64,000 nucleotides of DNA, from positions 62,001 through 126,000 of the forward strand of contig NZ_JADWYJ010000002.1 in NCBI RefSeq assembly GCF_021354595.1. Direction: 5' to 3'. Each line of letters opens with the position of its first letter. Position 1 is the first letter of the stretch. The position numbers and the translations under genes were made by a program. Shown here piece by piece: positions 43,684 to 52,397 of this stretch. Origin of the DNA: Maribellus sp. CM-23 (GTDB taxonomy: Bacteria; Bacteroidota; Bacteroidia; Bacteroidales; Prolixibacteraceae). The notes beneath the pieces were generated by a model that searched no databases, had not been told where the DNA came from, and saw only the letters and a program-made list of their open reading frames with translations.

Positions 43684-45903
43684 ATGATAAATCAGACAAA
43701 ACAATTTGGCACGGCTCCGGTATTTTTCACGGCCATTTCTACCATACTCGGAGCAATACTTTTCCTGCGTTTCGGATTTGCAGTCGGAACACTTGGTTTT
43801 TGGGGAGTTGTACTGATCATACTTTTGGGGCATTTGGTAACCATTCCAACAGCTTTGGCCATTTCTGAAATTGCCACTAACAAGCGCGTGGAAGGTGGCG
43901 GCGAATATTTTATTATTTCGCGGTCGTTTGGCTTAAATATCGGTGCCACCATTGGCATCGCACTGTTCTTCTCGCAAGCAATCAGTGTGGCATTTTATAC
44001 CATTGCCTTTACCGAATCGTTTGAGTTCTTCTTTAACTTCCTCGCCAGCAAGTTTGATCTAATCCTGCCTCGTCAGGTAATCAGTTTGCCTGTAATGCTG
44101 GGACTGGCCGTTATGATCGTAAAAAAAGGTGCCAACCTGGGAGTAAAAGCACTCTATTTTGTGGTGGCTATATTATTTATTTCACTGATCATGTTTTTCC
44201 TCGGCGACACCAGCCACGCTGCCAATGCCAACTATTCACTGGCCGACAGTAAATTTCGCAACTCTGAAAGCTTTTTCCTGGTGTTTGCCATTATATTCCC
44301 GGCCTTTACTGGTATGACCGCCGGAGTGGGACTTTCGGGCGATCTCAAAAAGCCATCAAAATCGATTCCTCTCGGCACCATTTTGGCAACTTTTTCAGGA
44401 ATGATCATTTACTTTTTTGTGATTTTCAAGCTGGCAGCTTCGGCTTCGGTTGAAGACCTGCTGAACAAGCAACTGGTTATGGGAGACATTGCCATTGCGG
44501 GAGCAGTAGTGATTCCCTTAGGGCTGGCAGCATCCACTTTCTCTTCGGCTCTGGGGTCGTTTATGGTTGCACCCCGTACCTTGCAGGCACTGGCTTTAGA
44601 CAAAGCTTTCCCGTCAAAAAAAATAAACCTGTGGCTTTCGAGGGGAAATCCCAAAGACAATGAACCCCAAAACGCCTCACTGGTAACTTCGGTTATTGCC
44701 TTTGTATTTGTGGCGCTTGGCAACGTAAACGCGGTAGCATCCATCATCTCTATGTTTTTTATGGTCACTTACGGATCGCTCTGTTTAATATCCTTTCTGA
44801 ACCATTTTGGATCGTCACCATCCTACCGACCTACTTTTAAATCGCGCTGGTACATTTCGCTGGTGGGCTTCCTTGTCTCGGGTTGGGTAATGTTCAAAAT
44901 AAGTACCGCATATGCTTTCCTGGCGATTGTCGTTATGACATTGATTTACCTGTACATCAACCATTACCATAAAAACAGGAAAGGCTTTGCATCCATTTTC
45001 GCCAATGCCATTTTTCAGCTGAACCGCGATATCCAAATCATGTTGCAGAAAAGACGGGCAAAAGTTTCGCAACAGGAATGGCGCCCGAGTGCGATCTGTA
45101 TATCGAGCAAACCCATTCATAAAAACAAAGCTTTTCAGCTGCTAAACTGGATTTCCTACAAATATGGTTTTGGAACTTACCTGCACCTGATCGAAGATTA
45201 TTACTCAAAAAATACGGTTAAACTGGCAGAGAAAAAGTTGTCTGACATACTGGAGGCCATTAATGAAGTGGACAACTTTGTTTATGTCGATACCATCATT
45301 TCTCCGTCATACACCTCCGCAATTTCGCAGGCGATTCAGATACCAGGTGTTGCAGGGATGGAAAACAACATGATCATTTTTGAATACGACAAGGAACAGC
45401 CCGACAACCTGAAAAAAGTGGTGGAGAACTTTGCACTGGTAAACAGTGGCAGGTTTGATATCTGTATCCTGGCCTGCTCCGAGAAGCCCATGAACATGCG
45501 AAATGGTATTCACATTTGGATCAACTCGCTTGATACCGAAAACTCCAACCTGATGATCCTGTTGAGCTTTATTATTCTGGGGCACCCTGATTTGAAAAGA
45601 ACGGAAATCAAGATCTTCGCCCTTTGCAAAGAGAATGAACTGGACAGCACCAAAACAGAACTCAAGAACCTGATAATCCTTGGACGACTGCCCATTAACG
45701 AGAAAAACGTAAGAGTGATATTGCAACCCGCCGGGGTTTCGGCCAAAACGATTATTGCGGAACATTCGCAAAAAGCAGGACTTACACTCATCGGTCTCCG
45801 GGAAGAACTGGTAAAACACGGTAAAGAAGAGCTGTTCAAGGGATACGACGAATTGGGAACCGTATTATTCGTACATTCCAAAAACCAGAAAGCCATAGAA
45901 TAA
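43684..45903 (+). CDS. Cation-chloride-cotransporter-like permease (SLC12/APC family)
   Basis: A 739-aa protein. Residues 1-430 form about 12 membrane helices with the APC-type start GTAPVFFTAISTILGAILFLR (trimmed: FFTAISTILGAILFLR), EGGGEYFIISRSFG, and FPAFTGMTAGVGLSGDLKKPSKSIP. A cytoplasmic C-terminal domain of about 300 residues follows, with SAICISSKPIHKNKAFQLL and a late VILQPAGVSAKTI. This two-part layout fits bacterial homologues of the Na-K-Cl cotransporters. Ions carried are unknown. The MscS gene follows after 47 bp, suggesting a joint role in volume and osmotic control. Confidence 0.85.
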   Translation: MINQTKQFGTAPVFFTAISTILGAILFLRFGFAVGTLGFWGVVLIILLGHLVTIPTALAISEIATNKRVEGGGEYFIISRSFGLNIGATIGIALFFSQAISVAFYTIAFTESFEFFFNFLASKFDLILPRQVISLPVMLGLAVMIVKKGANLGVKALYFVVAILFISLIMFFLGDTSHAANANYSLADSKFRNSESFFLVFAIIFPAFTGMTAGVGLSGDLKKPSKSIPLGTILATFSGMIIYFFVIFKLAASASVEDLLNKQLVMGDIAIAGAVVIPLGLAASTFSSALGSFMVAPRTLQALALDKAFPSKKINLWLSRGNPKDNEPQNASLVTSVIAFVFVALGNVNAVASIISMFFMVTYGSLCLISFLNHFGSSPSYRPTFKSRWYISLVGFLVSGWVMFKISTAYAFLAIVVMTLIYLYINHYHKNRKGFASIFANAIFQLNRDIQIMLQKRRAKVSQQEWRPSAICISSKPIHKNKAFQLLNWISYKYGFGTYLHLIEDYYSKNTVKLAEKKLSDILEAINEVDNFVYVDTIISPSYTSAISQAIQIPGVAGMENNMIIFEYDKEQPDNLKKVVENFALVNSGRFDICILACSEKPMNMRNGIHIWINSLDTENSNLMILLSFIILGHPDLKRTEIKIFALCKENELDSTKTELKNLIILGRLPINEKNVRVILQPAGVSAKTIIAEHSQKAGLTLIGLREELVKHGKEELFKGYDELGTVLFVHSKNQKAIE

Positions 45904-45950
45904 GCTAAAATTTCAAACAGTTTTTTGTATTTTAAACCGACTGTACTGCC

Positions 45951-46865
45951 ATGGTTATTATGAATCAATTCAACGAATTTATCACACACCACATAGGATT
46001 AAACACAGAGACATTTAGCAAAGTAGTGGTTTCTGTACTGATCATTATTTTTCTTTCGGCGCTTCGCCTGCTGATCTTAAAACTGGTTTGGCGCCGCACC
46101 GAAGATGTAAAAGTACGCTACCAGTGGAAAAGATCGCTCTCGATGACTTTGCCCTTTATCGGCTTGTTAATGATTGCGGCCGTATGGATCAAAGCCTTTG
46201 AGGAATTCGGAACTTTCCTGGGACTTTTTACCGCAGGTATTGCCATTGCCCTGAAAGATCCGCTAACCAACCTGGCCGGGTGGCTTTTTATCATTTTCAG
46301 AAAGCCATTTGGAGTGGGCGACCGGGTTCAGATTGCCGACAACGTAGGCGATGTTATCGACATCCGTTTGTTCCAGTTCACCATTCTGGAAATTGGAAAC
46401 TGGGTGGAAGCCGACCAAAGTACCGGGCGTATTGTCCATATTCCCAACGGAAAGGTTTTTCTGGAGCCACAGGCCAATTACAGCGCCGGTTTTGAATACA
46501 TATGGAACGAAATAAAAGTAAACATCACCTTCGAAAGCAATTGGGAAAAGGCCAAAACAATACTGGAAGAAATCATTAACGAACTGGAAGAAGGTATTCC
46601 TGAAAAGGCAAAAAAAGAGATACTGGAAGCCAGCAAAAATTACATGATCTACTACAAGCACCTCACCCCGATCGTTTACACCTCGGTAAAAGAATTTGGC
46701 GTACGCCTCACCATTCGTTATCTCTGTCATCCGCGCACACGAAGGGGCTCTGAAAATCAGATCTGGCAACGTATTTTAACAGCTTTTGGCAGCGAAAAAG
46801 ATATTCATTTCGCCTATCCTACCACGCGTTTTTTTACTAGCGGAGAAAATAGTCCTTCAAAATAA
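45951..46865 (+). CDS. Small-conductance mechanosensitive channel (MscS family)
   Basis: A 304-aa protein with three membrane helices (about 22-42, 63-83, 88-110). TM3 leads into IALKDPLTNLAGWLFIIFRKPFGVGD, shortened here to DPLTNLAGWLFII and RKPFGVGDRVQI, the classic MscS beta-domain entry. IVHIPNGKVF and a C-terminal alpha/beta cage domain follow. It opens under membrane tension and releases solutes on osmotic downshift. It may start at Met1 or Met4. It shares a transcript direction with the cotransporter-like gene 47 bp upstream. Confidence 0.92.
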   Translation: MVIMNQFNEFITHHIGLNTETFSKVVVSVLIIIFLSALRLLILKLVWRRTEDVKVRYQWKRSLSMTLPFIGLLMIAAVWIKAFEEFGTFLGLFTAGIAIALKDPLTNLAGWLFIIFRKPFGVGDRVQIADNVGDVIDIRLFQFTILEIGNWVEADQSTGRIVHIPNGKVFLEPQANYSAGFEYIWNEIKVNITFESNWEKAKTILEEIINELEEGIPEKAKKEILEASKNYMIYYKHLTPIVYTSVKEFGVRLTIRYLCHPRTRRGSENQIWQRILTAFGSEKDIHFAYPTTRFFTSGENSPSK

Positions 46866-46919
46866 AATCTTTCACGCAACCCTTTGCCGCTGCTTTTAAT
46901 CTTTGGATAAATAACCACC

Positions 46920-47279
46920 ATGAAAAAGATCCACTTTTTGATTTTTGTATTATTCGTTGTTTTTGCTGGTTGCCGCGACGACAAAGACAGAATTGAACTC
47001 GCGATTGTGGAGACCGGATGTATGAACGCATGGGACGATTATCGCTCTGGCAACAATGACTACCGCTATGCCGTGCAAAAATACCTCGAAGACAACAGTA
47101 TTTCTGTTTTCAGGATTTCTTCCTTAATCTATTCCGAAGGGCCTTTTTGCGAGGCATGTACTTGTCCCACCGGACGCCTGATAATTATTAGCATAGCCGA
47201 AGAAGATCAAGTAAAAGCGGAAGCCCTGGGATTTGTTCTTTACAATAAGAATGAAAATCGAAACCCGGGAAATGGGTAA
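46920..47279 (+). CDS. Small lipoprotein of unknown function
   Basis: A 119-aa protein with a clear lipoprotein signal (VVFAGC, Cys18) followed by RDDKDR, an acidic run that favours surface export in Bacteroidota. The mature part has a Cys in ETGCMNAWDDY and a Cys pair in FCEACTCPTGR, so disulfides are likely. No known family is recognised. It lies 54 bp after mscS and upstream of the thioredoxin-ApbE cluster, with a 232-bp gap to that cluster. Confidence 0.75.
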   Translation: MKKIHFLIFVLFVVFAGCRDDKDRIELAIVETGCMNAWDDYRSGNNDYRYAVQKYLEDNSISVFRISSLIYSEGPFCEACTCPTGRLIIISIAEEDQVKAEALGFVLYNKNENRNPGNG

Positions 47280-47511
47280 AACCCGGAATGTTCATCTGAT
47301 ACCAGTTAGTAATTAGATTGAGCCTGTGGCTCGTTACTCTTTTGATTTGCTGTAATCTGCGTAATCTGCGTGAAATAATAAGTTCTTGCAAAGCTAAGGT
47401 TGGTATAACACTAAGAAACGTTAAAATCAATATTTGAAAAAACAATTCTTTCCGAACGGGGTTTATATGAACAAAATTTCGTAAAAAATCATTCACTTAA
47501 TACAACTGACA
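47280..47511. repeat. Intergenic region with a short tandem repeat
   Basis: It contains GTAATCTGC twice in tandem (about 47352-47369) followed by GTG, a word pair often seen between genes in Bacteroidota. The rest is AT-rich. No gene or RNA is seen. It should include the promoter of the thioredoxin-ApbE cluster, but no exact TAnnTTTG stands out. Confidence 0.5.
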
Positions 47512-47964
47512 ATGCATTTCAAAAAAAACGAAGTTTTGATTGCTTTTCTATTCGTACTTTTTACCCTCACACTTTCAGCACAGGAAAAAACAAGCGACTT
47601 TGACAAGATCAAGGCAAAAGCGGCTGCCGAGAACAAAAACATTCTGCTCATTTTTCAGGGATCCGACTGGTGTGCCCCCTGTATGAAACTGGAAAAGGAA
47701 ATCTGGAACTCGGATGAGTTTAAACTTTATGCAGCCGATCACTGGGTGGTTTACAAGGCCGATTTCCCGCGAAAAAAACAAAACCAGCCCGACAGTGAGC
47801 AGATCACCTTCAACAAGCATCTGGCTGAAAAGTACAATCCCAAAGGATTTTTCCCTTTTGTGGCCATGCTGGATAAAAACGGTAAGGTACTCGGGGAAAC
47901 GGGATACAAAAAACTTTCGCCCGGGGAATACCTCGAGCATTTGGAATCCATCAGCAAAAAATGA
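47512..47964 (+). CDS. Exported thioredoxin-family protein
   Basis: A 150-aa protein with a signal peptide (residues 1-23, ending TLSAQE). A thioredoxin-like fold carries the active site GSDWCAPCMKLE (Cys54, Cys57) and a late GFFPFVAMLDKNGKVLGE. It resembles the DUF255/thiol:disulfide type that works in the periplasm. It starts a four-gene cluster and overlaps apbE by 4 bp (ATGA). A likely job is to keep Cys residues of a partner, perhaps the DUF4266 lipoprotein, in the right redox state; this is inference. Confidence 0.88.
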   Translation: MHFKKNEVLIAFLFVLFTLTLSAQEKTSDFDKIKAKAAAENKNILLIFQGSDWCAPCMKLEKEIWNSDEFKLYAADHWVVYKADFPRKKQNQPDSEQITFNKHLAEKYNPKGFFPFVAMLDKNGKVLGETGYKKLSPGEYLEHLESISKK

Positions 47965-48944
47965 TGCGCGTTCCACTGCCCATATTATTGATTTTTCTGA
48001 CCGGCTTTTCGCTGGCCAATCAACCGTATAAACGTACGCTCAAATTAATGGGCAGCCGTTTTGAAATAACGGTAGTAGCCAACAGCGAAACCGAAGCCAC
48101 CCAGTTTATAGATGTAGCGGTGAATGAGATTACGCGTATTGAAAAATTAATCTCATCGTGGGATCCGAACTCCGAAACATCAGCCGTAAATGCCGCAGCC
48201 GGTAAAAACCCGGTAAAGGTTTCGCCCGAGCTTTTTAAACTGATACAGAGAGCCATCAGTATATCAAAATTAACCGACGGAGCGTTTGACATCACTTATG
48301 CCTCCATGGACCGAATCTGGAAATTTGACGGTAGCATGAAAGAAATGCCATCGGAAGAAACGATCAAAGCATCGGTGGAAAAAGTCGGTTACCAGAACAT
48401 TGTTCTGGATGAAGCCAGTTCAACTGTTTTTCTGAAAAAGGAAGGCATGAAAATAGGTTTTGGTGCCATCGGCAAAGGTTATGCTGCCGACAAAGCCAAA
48501 GAATTGCTGATCAGTAAAGGGGTCGTAGCAGGAATCATCAATGCTTCGGGCGACATGAACACCTGGGGAAAACAACCCAACGGAAAAGACTGGATGGTGG
48601 CCATTACCAACCCAATGAATAAAAACAAAGCCTTTGCATTGCTTCCCATCGAACACGGAGCAGTGGTAACATCGGGCGACTACGAAAAATATGTGAATTT
48701 CAACGGGAAAAGGTATGCACACATCATTGATCCCAGAACCGGCTACCCCGCCACCGGTATCATCAGCGCCACTGTTTTTGCGCCAAAAGCCGAACTGGCC
48801 GATGCGCTGGCCACTTCTGTTTTTGTCTTGGGAATTGACGCAGGGATCGACCGCATCAACCAACTTCCGCATATCGAATGCATTATAGTAGATGATCAGG
48901 GAAAGATTCATCAATCAGAAAATATAAAAATTGAAACAGAATGA
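47961..48944 (+). CDS. apbE: FAD:protein FMN transferase
   Basis: A 327-aa exported enzyme with a signal-like N-terminus (MMRVPLPILLIFLTGFSLAN). It has the ApbE pattern: LMGSRFEITV near 32-42, TDGAFDITYASM, IGFGAIGKGYAADKAKELL, GIINASGDMNTWGKQ, HIIDPRTGYPA, and DALATSVFVLG with metal-ligand residues. ApbE transfers FMN from FAD to a Thr or Ser of target proteins in the periplasm. Known targets include NqrB and NqrC, encoded 11 kb away in this window. Here it is coupled by 4-bp overlaps to the thioredoxin before and the DUF4266 gene after it. Confidence 0.95.
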   Translation: MMRVPLPILLIFLTGFSLANQPYKRTLKLMGSRFEITVVANSETEATQFIDVAVNEITRIEKLISSWDPNSETSAVNAAAGKNPVKVSPELFKLIQRAISISKLTDGAFDITYASMDRIWKFDGSMKEMPSEETIKASVEKVGYQNIVLDEASSTVFLKKEGMKIGFGAIGKGYAADKAKELLISKGVVAGIINASGDMNTWGKQPNGKDWMVAITNPMNKNKAFALLPIEHGAVVTSGDYEKYVNFNGKRYAHIIDPRTGYPATGIISATVFAPKAELADALATSVFVLGIDAGIDRINQLPHIECIIVDDQGKIHQSENIKIETE

Positions 48945-49156
48945 GAAAAAAACTCTTGGTATGGATGGTTGCAGGCCTTCTGCTTTTTAGTTCGTGTACC
49001 GTGCTAAAAGAGTATGAAAAGGTGAACATCAACGATCCGGACATGGCATTGAGCCAGCGTTCGATCGATAAATTTCAAAACAGTTTTCAATCGTACCGCG
49101 AAGCGGCATCAGGAGCCAACGGAGGCAAAACCGGCGGAGGATGTGGCTGCAACTAA
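48941..49156 (+). CDS. DUF4266 lipoprotein
   Basis: A 71-aa protein with a lipoprotein signal (LLFSSC, Cys19), then VLKEYEKVNINDPDMAL, the hallmark of DUF4266. A polar stretch leads to a Gly/Cys tail ending GGKTGGGCGCN. Two Cys near the very C-terminus, next to a dedicated thioredoxin gene, suggest a redox or metal site. It overlaps apbE by 4 bp and the open frame leading into the DUF3570 gene begins inside it. The function is unknown, but the order thioredoxin-ApbE-DUF4266-DUF3570 recurs in many Gram-negative bacteria. Confidence 0.88.
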   Translation: MRKKLLVWMVAGLLLFSSCTVLKEYEKVNINDPDMALSQRSIDKFQNSFQSYREAASGANGGKTGGGCGCN

Positions 49157-49167
49157 ATTCCGGAAGC

Positions 49168-50478
49168 ATGAAAGTAGTACTAAGCTTATTTTTAATTCTT
49201 TTATCGGGTGCTTTACTGGCACAATCAGAAACTGACAACAACGGGTCGTATAAAAAACGGGTACTCGAAAGTGCCGAAGTGGAATTCCTGATGAACTATT
49301 ACGACCAGAGTGGAGAAAATGCAGCGGTTACGGGTGGAAAAGGAACTGAAGACCTGCAGGACCTCTCTCCCACCATCCTGGTAAGTGTTCCGCTGAACGA
49401 CGACGATGTACTTACAATACAGGCAAATATTTCGGCTTACTCGTCGGCCTCGTCCAGCAACATCGATCCGTTTGACGGGAAAAAACCGGCCGATCCTTTT
49501 GTGGCAAGCAGCGGTGCTTCCAGAAGCGATGTATGGATCAACGGCATTGTTGGATACAGCCACAGTTCCGACGACCGGAACCGTGTTTGGTCGGCTGACC
49601 TCTCGTTTTCTGCCGAATTTGACTATACTTCGGTGGGTGGAGGCGGCTCCTATACCTGGCTGTTCAACGAAAAGAACACCGAATTCTCGCTTCACGGAAA
49701 TGTTTACATCGATACCTGGAGCCTGATCTATCCGGTTGAATTACGGCCTTCCATGATTGGTGGCACTCCCGGCAACCAGTTGATACAGGGAATTCAGATA
49801 CAGGGAAATTACCAGCCGCAATTTACTGAGATAAGCAGCAAAGGCAGGAACTCCTACTCAGCGGGATTTGGATTTTCGCAAATCCTATCGTCCCGGATGA
49901 ATGTCTATTTGTCGGCTGATTTTATTCTCCAGGACGGTTTGCTTTCAACACCCTTCCACCGCATTTATTTCAGCGACGTGGAAGACGCCTTTGCCGAAAA
50001 TTTTCACCTGGCTGAAGCCATTGAACGCTTGCCCAATTCGCGTTTTAAAACCGCGCTGGGCGGTAGACTCAACTACTTCGTAAACGAGCGGATAACGCTC
50101 AGAACCTACTACCGTTATTATTTCGACGACTGGGGAATCAGTTCCAACACAGCAAGTATCGAAATACCGGTGAAGATTACGGATAAATTCACGATCTATC
50201 CATCGTACCGATACTACGATCAAACCGCAGCCGATTATTTTACACCGTACAACCAGCATTTGTCAACCCAAAAGTATTACACTTCGGATTACGACTTGTC
50301 GAAATTCCACGCCAACAATTTTGGAATTGGAGTTTCCTATACCGATGTGTTTACCAGCAAGCACATTTACAAATTCGGGCTGAAAAGTGTCGATCTGAAA
50401 TACAACAAATACGACCGGAATTCGAAGTTTAGTGCCTCGATGTTCTCGTTCGGGTTAAAATTTGTTTTTGACAATTAA
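49168..50478 (+). CDS. DUF3570 outer-membrane protein
   Basis: A 436-aa protein when started at the ATG at 49168, which gives a good signal peptide (MKVVLSLFLILLSGALLAQ). The frame is open from 49141, overlapping DUF4266. It shows many barrel-type strands: VEFLMNYYDQSG, SPTILVSVPLNDDD, YSASFG-like repeats such as NSYSAGFGFSQIL, ITLRTYYRYYFDDWG, and a final strand SMFSFGLKFVFDN ending in an aromatic-rich pattern typical of outer-membrane barrels. It probably forms the outer-membrane part of the ApbE cluster. Its cargo or partner is not known. Confidence 0.88.
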   Translation: MKVVLSLFLILLSGALLAQSETDNNGSYKKRVLESAEVEFLMNYYDQSGENAAVTGGKGTEDLQDLSPTILVSVPLNDDDVLTIQANISAYSSASSSNIDPFDGKKPADPFVASSGASRSDVWINGIVGYSHSSDDRNRVWSADLSFSAEFDYTSVGGGGSYTWLFNEKNTEFSLHGNVYIDTWSLIYPVELRPSMIGGTPGNQLIQGIQIQGNYQPQFTEISSKGRNSYSAGFGFSQILSSRMNVYLSADFILQDGLLSTPFHRIYFSDVEDAFAENFHLAEAIERLPNSRFKTALGGRLNYFVNERITLRTYYRYYFDDWGISSNTASIEIPVKITDKFTIYPSYRYYDQTAADYFTPYNQHLSTQKYYTSDYDLSKFHANNFGIGVSYTDVFTSKHIYKFGLKSVDLKYNKYDRNSKFSASMFSFGLKFVFDN

Positions 50479-50486
50479 TCAGATAA

Positions 50487-50556
50487 AAATGAGTTCATTC
50501 GCATGCGTTCTTGGATCAAAACCGTTCTCCGGAACACTTCACGAATGAACTCATTT
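50487..50556. terminator. Long inverted repeat between convergent operons
   Basis: Arms AAATGAGTTCATTCG (50487-50501) and CGAATGAACTCATTT (50542-50556) are perfectly complementary over 15 bp and enclose a 40-bp loop. The loop has its own small hairpin GTTC-TCCG-GAAC (50524-50535). It lies 9 bp past the DUF3570 stop and 30 bp before the end of the tethered-thioredoxin gene. It could end both transcripts, but the large loop is unusual for an intrinsic terminator. Confidence 0.6.
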
Positions 50557-50585
50557 GAATGGTCAAAGCGCACTAAGCTTCGCCG

Positions 50586-51068
50586 TCAGTTCTTATTGCT
50601 CCCTTTATTTTCATGAAAACGGGATTTCAGGTCATCGGCAGAAATAAAGCCATAACTGCGCGAAAATTCTTCCCCGTTTTTATTGAGTAAAATGTGCATC
50701 GGAACCGCAGAGACTCCAAAATATTTCATCATTTCCTGACTGTCGGGATTCATGATCTGAATAAGCTGAACATTCACTTTTGCCCCGCTCCAGTTTCTGA
50801 TTTCTTCCAAAACGGACTCCATCTGTTTACAAATCGCACATCCCGATGATTTAAACTGAAGCAGCGTGAACTCAAAATCCTTCCCGTTTTCAGCGTAGTT
50901 GTAATTGGATAGCACAAACTGTTTAGCCACAAAGTTTTCCTGCTCCGAGTTCTGCTGTTGCATCTGCCCCGAAATATAGTCATACAACTTATCCCTGTTG
51001 AACAGCAGGATGAGCATAGCTCCTACCAACAGAATCAGAATAACAAGAAAACCGTGCTTTTTAATCAT
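50586..51068 (-). CDS. Membrane-tethered thioredoxin-like protein
   Basis: A 160-aa protein with one N-terminal membrane helix (about 7-24) and a thioredoxin-like domain on the outer side. The active site is KSSGCAICKQM (Cys77, Cys80) and the cis-Pro segment is VSAVPMHILLNKNG. It is the last gene of an operon with an ArsR-type regulator, a small disulfide protein and a permease (stop-to-start gap of 1 bp to the permease gene). It likely exchanges electrons with the permease or its cargo. Confidence 0.85.
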   Translation of the reverse strand: MIKKHGFLVILILLVGAMLILLFNRDKLYDYISGQMQQQNSEQENFVAKQFVLSNYNYAENGKDFEFTLLQFKSSGCAICKQMESVLEEIRNWSGAKVNVQLIQIMNPDSQEMMKYFGVSAVPMHILLNKNGEEFSRSYGFISADDLKSRFHENKGSNKN

Positions 51069-51069
51069 T

Positions 51070-52095
51070 TTACAGCTGTAAGAAATTAAATAAAAATCCT
51101 ACGATCGTAATTCCCGTGGCTACAATCGAAACAAAAATGACAATAAACTGCCATTTCAGCACCTTTTTCAGGATAATTATTTCAGGAAGAGACAAGCCGA
51201 TTACTGACATCATAAACGCCAATGCTGTTCCCAAGGTTACTCCCTTTTCCATTAAAACCGCCACAATGGGGATAATTCCGGCCGCGTTGGAATAAAGCGG
51301 AATACCCATTAAAATCGCCAGCGGAACCGCATACCAGCTTCCATCTCCCATAATCCTGGCCAGGTAATCTTCCGGAACATAACCATGAGCGCCTGCCCCC
51401 ACTGCGATTCCTATCAAAACATAAATCCAGATCTTTCCGACAATTTCCTTTACAGTGTCAAAACCGGTCTGAATCCGGTCAGCCAAAGTCAGTTTCTCTT
51501 CTTCTACGGAAGCCTGGTTGGCTTTTACTTGGAACACCCAGTCGGCCACGTATTTCCGCAGCTTTAACTTTTCAATCAAAAAGCCCGAGATGGTGGCAAT
51601 TACCAGGCCGGTAACCACATAAATCACAGCCACTTTCCAGCCAAATAAGCCTGCCAAAAGTATAAGTGCCACTTCGTTGATCAGAGGCGCCGCTATTAAA
51701 AACGAAAAGGTGACACCGATCGGAATACCGGCTTCCACAAATCCCAAAAACAGGGGAATGGCAGAACACGAGCAAAACGGGGTCAGAATCCCCAGCCCCG
51801 ATGCCATTACATTCCCGGCAAACAGTGATTTTCCTTCGAGTGCTTTCCGTGTTTTCTCGGGCGAAAACCAGCTTCGGATCACACCTACCAAAAACACAAT
51901 TAAAACCAGAAGTAGCAACACCTTGGGAACTTCAAAAATGAAAAACCATATAGATTCGGCCAGATGTGTCCCTTCTTTCAATCCAATCAGGCGGTACACA
52001 ATCAGGTCGGCCATTTCATGCAGGTTGTTGTAAACCAACAGCCATACAAGCAAAAGAATCAACGGCCGGAGCAGTATTTTTAAACGATCACGCAT
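51070..52095 (-). CDS. Permease of the ArsP/DUF318 (COG0701) family
   Basis: A 341-aa membrane protein with about eight helices. It has the diagnostic TPFCSCSAIPLFLGFVEAG in the first half and SFLIAAPLINEVAL, and a second repeat with ILMGIPLYSNAAGIIPI. This family includes ArsP, an exporter of trivalent organoarsenicals, and many members of unknown cargo. The Cys pair in FCSCS may bind a thiophilic ion. It overlaps the small disulfide gene by 8 bp, which shows tight coupling. The ArsR-type regulator upstream supports a metal, metalloid or thiol-linked cargo, without saying which one. Confidence 0.88.
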   Translation of the reverse strand: MRDRLKILLRPLILLLVWLLVYNNLHEMADLIVYRLIGLKEGTHLAESIWFFIFEVPKVLLLLVLIVFLVGVIRSWFSPEKTRKALEGKSLFAGNVMASGLGILTPFCSCSAIPLFLGFVEAGIPIGVTFSFLIAAPLINEVALILLAGLFGWKVAVIYVVTGLVIATISGFLIEKLKLRKYVADWVFQVKANQASVEEEKLTLADRIQTGFDTVKEIVGKIWIYVLIGIAVGAGAHGYVPEDYLARIMGDGSWYAVPLAILMGIPLYSNAAGIIPIVAVLMEKGVTLGTALAFMMSVIGLSLPEIIILKKVLKWQFIVIFVSIVATGITIVGFLFNFLQL

Positions 52096-52330
52096 TCTCC
52101 AGCAGCTCTTTTATTTCGCTTGTTTTCGGCAGTCTTCCCGACATCACCACTTTTCCGTTCACCACCAGCCCCGGAGTGCGCATTACCCCAAACTGCATAA
52201 TTTTGTAAATGTCTTCCACTTTTTCAATGGTAGCTTCAATTCCCAATTCCGAAACCGCTTCGCGGGTAAGCTGTTCGAGCTTTTTACATTTGGGACAACC
52301 GGTACCTAATACTTTTATTTCCATCGTCAT
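52088..52330 (-). CDS. Small thioredoxin-like redox disulfide protein
   Basis: An 80-aa one-domain thioredoxin fold: IKVLGTGCPKCKKLEQL with Cys12 and Cys15, then a helix, and the cis-Pro region RTPGLVVNGKVV. This is the MTH895/redox-active disulfide protein 2 family, often encoded next to COG0701 permeases. It lies between the regulator and the permease, and overlaps the permease gene by 8 bp. Start could also be Met3 (52324). It probably passes reducing equivalents or a bound ion to the permease. Confidence 0.9.
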   Translation of the reverse strand: MTMEIKVLGTGCPKCKKLEQLTREAVSELGIEATIEKVEDIYKIMQFGVMRTPGLVVNGKVVMSGRLPKTSEIKELLENA

Positions 52331-52354
52331 TTGTATTGTTAATTTTTAATCGTA

Positions 52355-52374
52355 ATTCGTAGAAACACGAACAA
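52355..52374. promoter_or_regulatory. Putative ArsR-type operator 2 (before the small redox gene)
   Basis: ATTCGTAGAAACACGAACAA contains the dyad TTCG-N8-CGAA (52356-52371), in the 67-bp gap between the regulator gene and the small redox gene. The same TTCG-N8-CGAA dyad lies upstream of the regulator. This suggests the regulator also controls a second promoter inside its operon. Confidence 0.6.
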
Positions 52375-52397
52375 TCCATCTAAATTTTTTTGAAGAT

